DNA of 12,942 nucleotides. Origin: Candidatus Coatesiibacteriota bacterium (lineage in GTDB: Bacteria > RBG-13-66-14 > B26-G2). Every line of letters starts with the position of its first letter. The first letter of the stretch is position 1. A model generated the notes under the pieces. The model was not told where the DNA came from. It saw only the letters and a program-made list of their open reading frames with translations, and searched no databases. A program made the position numbers and the translations under genes. Positions 7,448 to 12,942 of this stretch are shown here, piece by piece. The stretch lies in contig QMNJ01000031.1 in NCBI GenBank assembly GCA_003647715.1, forward strand, positions 1 through 12,942. The letters are read 5' to 3'.

Positions 7448-9862
7448 CTATGACTTATCAGATAGCATAACAATTGTGACACCATCGCCGCCTTCTCTCT
7501 CACCTCCTGCCCTGAAGGAAGAGACAAGGGGGTGATTTCTTAAAAATGACCTGATACCATCTCTCAATCTGCCTGTTCCAAGACCGTGAATTATGGTAAT
7601 TGAATCCAGACCTGAGAGAAAAGCCCTCTGAAGGTGCCGGTCAATAAAGGCAGTTGCCTCCTCCACTGTCATCCCCCTTACCATAATCTCATTCTCTAAA
7701 TCACCTCTTATATCGTAAGTAGCTTCCGCCTTTTCCCTATCCTCTTGTATGCTCTCAACAGGGGTCAGTTCTGACAGATTAACTTCAAGCTTCTTTCCTC
7801 TTAAGTTTATTGTAGCCCTTTTACTCCTCCTTTCTACATTGATTATCTGTGTAATAATGTCTGAATCCTTTAAACGAACCCATGCTCCTATCTCAAGCCC
7901 ATCGGGTATATTCTCAAGTCCATCTTCGGTTATCTCTTCCTGGCATTCTTTTTCAATTGTTGAAACTCTCTCCAGAGCTCTGATAATCTCCCTCTCACCA
8001 CCTTCTCTCGCCCTCTTGAGCAACTCCCTCAATTCTCTTCTAAAATCATCCAAACCCTTTCTTATTAACCTATCCCTTTCTCTTTTTATTGCTTTCTTCT
8101 CTGCTCTTATGGCTTCAATCTCCTCGCTATGTTTTCTTTTGTTCTCCTCCAGTATAAGCCGCTCGCCGTCAAGTTTCTCCCTCATTCTGCCTAACTCCAC
8201 CAGTTGCCTCTCATATCTATCTATGATGCTCTCCAGTTGTATCTTCTCCTCACCAAGATACTCCCTCGCCCTTCTTATAATATCATCAGGTAGCCCGGCA
8301 TTATAGGCGGTCTCCAGAGCATGAGATGAGCCGTATGACCCCCATATCAACCTGTAGGTAGGTCTTCCATCCTCGGGGGAGAACTCCACGCTGGCATTGA
8401 CCATATTCAGGTTGGTCACCGCCATACTCTTTACTCCGTCGTAATGGGTGGTTATCATACAATAGGCACCTGTTTTAAGTATGTGCTCCGCAACCGCAAC
8501 CCCTATGGCTGAGCCATAGTCAGGCGCCGTTGACCTGCCTAACTCGTCAAGGAGAACTAAACTGTTCTCACTTGCCTTAAAAAGTATCTCCTTCAATCTT
8601 ATGATGTGGGAGGTGAAGGATGACAGTGCCTCCTCAACTGATTCCTCCTCGCCTATATCAGCAAGGATATTATCAATATATGGGATTGCGGTGCCTTCTT
8701 TTGCAGTTATGGGGATTCCACTGTATGCCATTGCACATATCAGCCCCACTGTCTTTAAGCTTACGGTCTTACCGCCAGCGTTGGGACCGGAGATTACTAC
8801 CACCCGCCTGTCTCTGTCAAGAAATACATCAATTGGAATGATGCTCTCTTCTACTGAATTTCCATCATTTATTGCCATAACTGATAGTTGAGGATTGAGT
8901 GCTCTTATGAGGGTTAAAGGTGATGACCTTTCTAATTGGGGTTCTGTGGTGGGGAGGGCAAGAGATAGCTCACCGATGGCAAAAGACAGGTCAAGAACCG
9001 AGAGTATATCTATATTCTCCTTGAGTTCGTCTGCCTTCGCACCAATAATTGAGGTGGCGTGCTCAAGAATGCGTCTTATCTCTGCCTCCTCCTCTGACCT
9101 CAGGTCTGAAAGGCGGTTGTTATCGTCAACAACCGTATATGGCTCTAAAAACGAGGTATGCCCTGAGGAACTCCTGGCGTGGACAATTCCGCCTACCCTT
9201 GAAACATCCTCGGCTCTTACAGGTATGCAATATCTCTCGTTTCTTATCACCACTGCCTCTTCAGTGATGGAGTCAGAGAACTTCCTGCTCTTTATATACC
9301 CTTCTAATTTTGTGTATATTCTCTCTCTGAGTTGTCTTATATCTGCCCTTATATTCTTCAGGTTCTCGGTGGCGTCATCCCTCACTTCACCTCTCTCGTC
9401 AAGGATTGAGTTTATGTGGTTCAGGAGCTCATCAGTTTCTTTTATGCCCTCTGCTATCTCCCAGATGGGTTTGAACTCTTTCTGGTATTTAGACAGCGTC
9501 CTCTTTATTTTGAGCGACACTTTTATGACATGTCCGATGTCAAATATTTGAGATGCTCTAAGTATTGCTCCCTGAAGTTGAGATTGTTTGATTGCTTCTT
9601 CTACCCCATCGGGTATATCTATGGATGGTCTCCCGTGAATATTTATCAGGTTCTTTGCTGATATGGTGGTTTTTAATCGCTTTCTTGCCGTATCAATGTC
9701 GGGAACAGGTGCAATCAACTCTGCCAGGGCTTTTCCCTTAAGGGTTCTGGTTCTCTCTACTATGGCTGATTTGATTGTAGAAAAGCCAATGCTCTCAAGG
9801 GTCTTCTCATCAAATCCATTCTCTGATGAGTAACTGATATGTCTTTCTATGATATCTTTCAT
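7448..9862 (-). CDS. mutS2: MutS2 family ATPase/Smr nuclease
   Basis: An 804-aa protein with the full MutS2 layout: a core/lever region, then the MutS-type ATPase with Walker A GPNAGGKT (359-366) and Walker B LLDELGRST (D439, E440), followed by THYDGVK. A long charged coiled coil spans about 525-640, a KOW-like linker about 660-710, and a C-terminal Smr domain about 720-804. MutS2 is known as a suppressor of homologous recombination in some bacteria and as a factor that splits collided ribosomes in Bacillus subtilis, so both roles are open here. In the Smr domain the HGLGTG motif (759-764) is intact. The usual LDLRG motif reads IMVRG (726-730), so its acidic residue is missing. The start is ATG at 9862. 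A TAG directly upstream rules out an extension, and there is no clear Shine-Dalgarno site. It overlaps nothing and precedes dnaG by 3 nt. Confidence 0.97.
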   Translation of the reverse strand: MKDIIERHISYSSENGFDEKTLESIGFSTIKSAIVERTRTLKGKALAELIAPVPDIDTARKRLKTTISAKNLINIHGRPSIDIPDGVEEAIKQSQLQGAILRASQIFDIGHVIKVSLKIKRTLSKYQKEFKPIWEIAEGIKETDELLNHINSILDERGEVRDDATENLKNIRADIRQLRERIYTKLEGYIKSRKFSDSITEEAVVIRNERYCIPVRAEDVSRVGGIVHARSSSGHTSFLEPYTVVDDNNRLSDLRSEEEAEIRRILEHATSIIGAKADELKENIDILSVLDLSFAIGELSLALPTTEPQLERSSPLTLIRALNPQLSVMAINDGNSVEESIIPIDVFLDRDRRVVVISGPNAGGKTVSLKTVGLICAMAYSGIPITAKEGTAIPYIDNILADIGEEESVEEALSSFTSHIIRLKEILFKASENSLVLLDELGRSTAPDYGSAIGVAVAEHILKTGAYCMITTHYDGVKSMAVTNLNMVNASVEFSPEDGRPTYRLIWGSYGSSHALETAYNAGLPDDIIRRAREYLGEEKIQLESIIDRYERQLVELGRMREKLDGERLILEENKRKHSEEIEAIRAEKKAIKRERDRLIRKGLDDFRRELRELLKRAREGGEREIIRALERVSTIEKECQEEITEDGLENIPDGLEIGAWVRLKDSDIITQIINVERRSKRATINLRGKKLEVNLSELTPVESIQEDREKAEATYDIRGDLENEIMVRGMTVEEATAFIDRHLQRAFLSGLDSITIIHGLGTGRLRDGIRSFLRNHPLVSSFRAGGEREGGDGVTIVMLSDKS

Positions 9863-9964
9863 CTATGTTATTATGATACCAGATATCTTTAACACATATA
9901 TCGGTGATTTTTTTATACTTAAATCTTACCCCCTTAAATAATAAAATAATTTGTTATTATAGTG

Positions 9965-9993
9965 TTGACAAATAGAGTATTGTTGTGTATACT
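9965..9993 (+). promoter_or_regulatory. Near-consensus sigma70-type promoter of rho
   Basis: A perfect -35 TTGACA (9965-9970) is followed after exactly 17 nt by TATACT (9988-9993, one mismatch to TATAAT). Transcription should start near 10000, leaving a rho leader of about 105 nt. The 9863-10104 spacer holds no convincing gene. A promoter for the divergent mutS2 must lie in the same spacer, but I could not pick one with confidence. Confidence 0.8.
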
Positions 9994-10093
9994 TACTTAA
10001 TCTTAGAAGAGAAAATGTCTTTGAATTTCCTATTTTAGAATATTTAGATGAACAGGAGAATTCTTTAGAGACCTTGAATACACTCTACTAAGT

Positions 10094-10098
10094 GGAGG
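10094..10098 (+). promoter_or_regulatory. Shine-Dalgarno site deciding the rho start
   Basis: GGAGG lies 6 nt before the ATG at 10105. This favours that ATG over the in-frame ATG at 10114, for which the spacing would be 15 nt. Confidence 0.8.
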
Positions 10099-10104
10099 TT
10101 AAGT

Positions 10105-11358
10105 ATGCTTGAAATGGCATCCCTAAAGGAAAAACGGGTGTCCGAACTGACCCAGATGGCAAAGGAGATAGGCATTGATGGAACCAGCGGATTGACCAAA
10201 CAGGAACTCATATTCCAGATACTGAAGGCGAAGTTGGAGACAGGTGATGTTCTGCATGCAGAGGGAGTTCTGGAAATATTGCCAGATGGATTTGGCTTTT
10301 TAAGGTTCCCGGAGAACAGATACCTACCTGGTCCGGATGACATCTATGTACATCCGAGGTTCATTGCCCGCTATAATTTGAGGACAGGACACACTGTTGG
10401 AGGCGAAGTTAGACCCCCCAGGGAGGGAGAGAGATACTTCGCTCTGGATAATGTTATCTCTATTAATCATGAACCACCTGAAGAGATAATAGATAAGATA
10501 CTCTTTGACAACCTTACCCCAATTTTCCCAAACGAGAGAATACAACTGGAGAGGAGCGACAAAGATATCTCTATGCGAATAATGGACCTCTTCACTCCTA
10601 TAGGCAAGGGTCAGCGTGGTCTGATTGTCTCGCCCCCAAGAGCCGGAAAGACCATAATACTCCAGAAGATAGCAAATTCCATCACCGAGAACCATCCGGA
10701 TACAATACTCTTCGTTCTGTTGATAGGAGAGAGACCGGAAGAGGTAACAGATATGGAGCGCTCGGTGAAGGGGGAGGTGGTTGCTTCTACCTTTGATGAG
10801 TCCGCAGAAAGGCAGGTGAGAGTTGCAGATATACTGCTGGAGAAGGCAAAGCGTTTGGTTGAATATGGTAAGGATGTTGTCATACTTTGCGACTCAATCA
10901 CCCGACTGGCGAGGGCGCATAATGCTGTGGTTCCTCCATCGGGCAAGGTTCTATCTGGTGGTGTTGACTCCAATGCCCTTCAGAGACCTAAGCGCTTCTT
11001 TGGTGCCGCAAGAAACATTGAGGAAGGTGGTAGTTTAACGATTATCGCAACCGCACTTATTGAGACCGGAAGCAGAATGGATGAGGTCATATTTGAGGAG
11101 TTCAAGGGCACCGGCAATATGGAGATAATCCTTGACAGGCGTCTGGTGGACAGGAGAATCTGGCCTGCTATGGATATAAACCGCAGTGGAACCCGAAGGG
11201 AAGAATTGATACTATCGGAGGACGAACTGAATAAGGTGTGGCTGTTAAGGAAGATTCTCGCACCGCTTTCTCCGGTGGAGGCGATGGAATTGTTGCAAGA
11301 GAAGATGAGCAAGACCAAGACCAATGAGGAATTCCTCAACTTTCTGAACGATATATAG
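10105..11358 (+). CDS. rho: Transcription termination factor Rho
   Basis: Rho is a hexameric RNA-dependent ATPase/helicase that ends transcription of untranslated RNA. At 417 aa it matches E. coli Rho (419) and has no large N-terminal insertion. The order is an N-terminal helical Rho_N domain (about 4-43), then the cold-shock-like RNA-binding domain with DGFGFLR (61-67, the RNP1-like primary site). The RecA-type ATPase follows, with P-loop SPPRAGKT (176-183, K182), Walker B region [16 protein letters not shown], and the secondary-site Q-loop ([21 protein letters not shown]) and R-loop (FKGTGN). [11 protein letters not shown], near the arginine finger, closes the core. All hallmark residues are present. 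The gene has its own promoter and a leader of about 105 nt. In several bacteria rho is controlled by attenuation in its leader; no clear attenuator is visible here. Its stop lies 16 nt from the stop of the convergent hydrolase gene. Confidence 0.99.
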   Translation: MLEMASLKEKRVSELTQMAKEIGIDGTSGLTKQELIFQILKAKLETGDVLHAEGVLEILPDGFGFLRFPENRYLPGPDDIYVHPRFIARYNLRTGHTVGGEVRPPREGERYFALDNVISINHEPPEEIIDKILFDNLTPIFPNERIQLERSDKDISMRIMDLFTPIGKGQRGLIVSPPRAGKTIILQKIANSITENHPDTILFVLLIGERPEEVTDMERSVKGEVVASTFDESAERQVRVADILLEKAKRLVEYGKDVVILCDSITRLARAHNAVVPPSGKVLSGGVDSNALQRPKRFFGAARNIEEGGSLTIIATALIETGSRMDEVIFEEFKGTGNMEIILDRRLVDRRIWPAMDINRSGTRREELILSEDELNKVWLLRKILAPLSPVEAMELLQEKMSKTKTNEEFLNFLNDI

Positions 11359-11397
11359 AGAATAAGAGAGATTATCAGAAATATATATTCTCTGATA
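11357..11397. repeat. Two overlapping inverted repeats at the rho/GHL10 convergent junction
   Basis: AGAGAATA (11357-11364) is the exact complement of TATTCTCT (11386-11393), an 8-bp stem. TATCAGA (11373-11379) is the exact complement of TCTGATA (11391-11397), a 7-bp stem. The right arms share 11391-11393, so only one stem can fully form at a time. The arms include part of the rho stop (11356-11358) and all of the hydrolase stop (11375-11377). There is no T-run on either strand, so this is not a canonical terminator, but it may protect or define both mRNA ends. Confidence 0.5.
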
Positions 11398-12942
11398 TTG
11401 ATATTAGAAGACAACTTATGGATGTATCTATGTCATAAATTACATCGCCTTGCCAGTTTTTCATATCTCTAATAGTCAGCACCCCATCGGAACCAACTGT
11501 GTCTTTTATGTTCTTGTATTTCTCCTGTAGAATGGGTTTTACCAGCCCATCAATTGCACGGACACCTTTAAGAATCGTAATCCCATCTTTATTTGGTATT
11601 CCCCCCAGAACAGCGTTGTCGGTGGAGCGTCTCTCGGAGTATATCACCTCATCCCACAGTTCTCTTTTTATATCCATCTCTGAATAGACCTTACCTAACT
11701 CAATCAATGCTTCTATGCTCTCGTTTCCCATAAGTTCATTATATTCAGTATTATCGGTCCAATCTTCGTATTCCTGAGGAAGTAAAGAAATTTCACCCTC
11801 TATTTCAAACGGTGCCATCTCCCTCAACTTCAGGGCGATTGGCAGAATTTTATTCTCAACTATGCCACCATAAGAGAATAGAATGAAGCCGTCCGCATTA
11901 AGAACCCTTGACAGGTCAATATCAGAGATAATCTCCTCTGGCTCCTTCCTCCATGCACCTATACCGAGTGCGATATGATAGCCCTTATTTATAAGTGGTA
12001 TAAGTTCCCTCGCAATATTCTCTGATGATGACCAGTAAGCCATTGGGCAGGCAATATCTATTATCCCCTCCTCCAGCCATCCCACCCAGTCCTGACCCAC
12101 ATATCTGTATGCATGTTGCGGTGGAAACCAGACAGCGGCGGATAAAATTACATCCGGCTTCTTCTCCTTGAGCGCTCTGTCTATCTCCCTGACTATATGT
12201 GTTATTCTCTCCGCACGCCAGTGGAACCACTCCAACTGGTGAATATACAGCCACAGGCGTGCTGGACTTGTCAGCGGGTCAGAGACCAGAGGGTATTGCG
12301 GGAATATCCTCGGGTCAATACCATACCTGTCTTTGAATTCCTCGCATGCATAGGTGGAGTATCCGAAGCGAATATTGGGGTAGCGGATGAAGTCCAGATG
12401 GATTCCATCCACCCTGTATCTGTCGGCGATATCAATTACGATATTTGATAGGTAGTCCGCCACCTGCGGATATTCGGGCTTGAGATATAGACCTTCGGTG
12501 TCGGTTCCAGCAAGCATCTTTCGTGTGTAGTCCCACATACTTCTTGAGAAAACATCCTCCTGACACCAGGAGGGGTATCTGGCGAGGATGTGGTCGTCCT
12601 TCATCTCATAGCCCGCCCCCGGTGAGGCATAGAGCATATTGAGCCAGGCGTGGATTCTGATGCCCTTTGGTCTGGTCAGGCAGATGACCATCTGAAGGGG
12701 GTCAACTCCCTTGGGGAGGTGGTCAAGTATGAAAGCCCTGGGTTCGCATTTGGAGAGATAGTATGAGTCGCCAGCACCGCGGACCTGGACGAACAGGTCA
12801 GTGAAGCCGAATGTCTTCGCATCCTCCACCAGTGCGATAACATTCGCTGAGTCCATGAGAGTGTCCCTCACAACCCACAATCCAATTATCTCGCTGTTAA
12901 TACTTTCTCCACAAGCGAATGAAAATAAATAAAGTATAGGGA
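11375..12942 (-). CDS. GHL10/DUF187 family glycoside-hydrolase-like lipoprotein, 5' end outside window
   Basis: The protein matches the GHL10 (DUF187, YngK-type) group of putative secreted glycoside hydrolases with a TIM barrel. It has a GLWVVRDTL start strand, FGFTDLFVQVRG, IHAWLNMLYASPG, the hallmark DGIHLDFIRYP (first codon at 12409) with its acidic residue at the barrel rim, and IDIACPMAYW. The substrate is not deducible; some relatives act on peptidoglycan or other glycans. The first start-like codon in the frame is a TTG at 12880. The frame is nevertheless open to the window edge: codons at 12881-12940 encode ILYLFSFACGESINSE just before the conserved domain, which looks like the end of a lipoprotein signal (Cys after FSFA). 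The real start is therefore probably beyond 12942, and the protein is probably anchored in the envelope. After the barrel, residues from about 370 form a C-terminal region I do not recognise. Confidence 0.85.
   Translation of the reverse strand, partial: PILYLFSFACGESINSEIIGLWVVRDTLMDSANVIALVEDAKTFGFTDLFVQVRGAGDSYYLSKCEPRAFILDHLPKGVDPLQMVICLTRPKGIRIHAWLNMLYASPGAGYEMKDDHILARYPSWCQEDVFSRSMWDYTRKMLAGTDTEGLYLKPEYPQVADYLSNIVIDIADRYRVDGIHLDFIRYPNIRFGYSTYACEEFKDRYGIDPRIFPQYPLVSDPLTSPARLWLYIHQLEWFHWRAERITHIVREIDRALKEKKPDVILSAAVWFPPQHAYRYVGQDWVGWLEEGIIDIACPMAYWSSSENIARELIPLINKGYHIALGIGAWRKEPEEIISDIDLSRVLNADGFILFSYGGIVENKILPIALKLREMAPFEIEGEISLLPQEYEDWTDNTEYNELMGNESIEALIELGKVYSEMDIKRELWDEVIYSERRSTDNAVLGGIPNKDGITILKGVRAIDGLVKPILQEKYKNIKDTVGSDGVLTIRDMKNWQGDVIYDIDTSISCLLISISENIYF

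Noticed and set aside
7749..8306. 185-codon plus-strand open frame opposite the mutS2 coiled coil
   Set aside because: Its Ser/Leu/Ile-rich composition is the expected mirror of the Glu/Arg/Lys-rich coiled coil on the other strand.
8895..9551. 218-codon open frame on the plus strand opposite mutS2
   Set aside because: It is antisense to a complete, motif-rich mutS2. The translation is Ser/Leu-rich low-complexity shadow with no recognisable domain and no Shine-Dalgarno site.
10015..10068. Tiny start-stop frames in the rho leader as regulatory leader peptides
   Set aside because: They are six and seven codons long, lack convincing ribosome-binding sites, and are expected by chance in AT-rich DNA. 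They are mentioned only within the rho leader finding.
10980..11414. 144-codon minus-strand frame opposite the end of rho
   Set aside because: It overlaps the conserved Rho ATPase and the 3' end of the hydrolase gene. It has no motif, and its composition is a shadow pattern.

Overview
The window looks like an ordinary housekeeping segment from a bacterial chromosome, probably an uncultured diderm. It carries bacterial core genes (ftsH, dnaG, mutS2, rho and a likely rpoZ) and three proteins with lipoprotein-type N-termini. One of those is a SurA-like periplasmic chaperone, which fits an outer-membrane organism. Arginine is written mostly as AGA/AGG and isoleucine often as ATA, a bias common in thermophiles and in candidate phyla of the WOR-3 kind. 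That placement is a guess from style, not from a phylogenetic marker. I see no CRISPR array, tRNA, rRNA, integrase, transposase gene or phage gene.

Left part, plus strand: 1-175 holds the tail of an unidentified reading frame. It is followed by a non-coding stretch with two related hairpins (221-289) and a good sigma70-type promoter (361-389) in front of ftsH (436-2349). After ftsH come a small FmdB-type zinc-ribbon protein (2461-2691), a lipoprotein with two parvulin domains and a TPR tail (2714-4366), and an omega-like RNA polymerase subunit (4323-4586) that overlaps the chaperone gene by 44 nt. An intrinsic terminator at 4610-4647 closes this run. The theme is membrane and envelope protein quality control with a transcription subunit attached. 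A second short unit without Shine-Dalgarno sites follows: a LEA14/WHy-type lipoprotein (4683-5141) and an isoprenylcysteine-methyltransferase-like membrane protein (5154-5759).

Middle part, minus strand: mutS2 (9862-7448) and dnaG (7444-5768) are separated by 3 nt and are almost certainly cotranscribed. They meet the methyltransferase gene tail to tail with an 8-nt gap. mutS2 starts divergently from rho across a 242-nt spacer that holds a near-consensus promoter for rho (TTGACA, 17 nt, TATACT).

Right part: rho (10105-11358, plus strand) converges on a GHL10/DUF187 glycoside-hydrolase-like gene (minus strand, stop at 11375) across 16 nt. Overlapping inverted repeats there include both stop codons. 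The hydrolase frame stays open to the right edge of the window and shows a lipoprotein-like signal upstream of the first apparent start, so it is a 5'-truncated gene.

I did not find a new multi-gene system. The points most worth checking are the altered LDxR motif in the MutS2 Smr domain, the paired hairpins upstream of ftsH, the parvulin-TPR lipoprotein overlapping an omega-like gene, and the hairpins at the rho junction.
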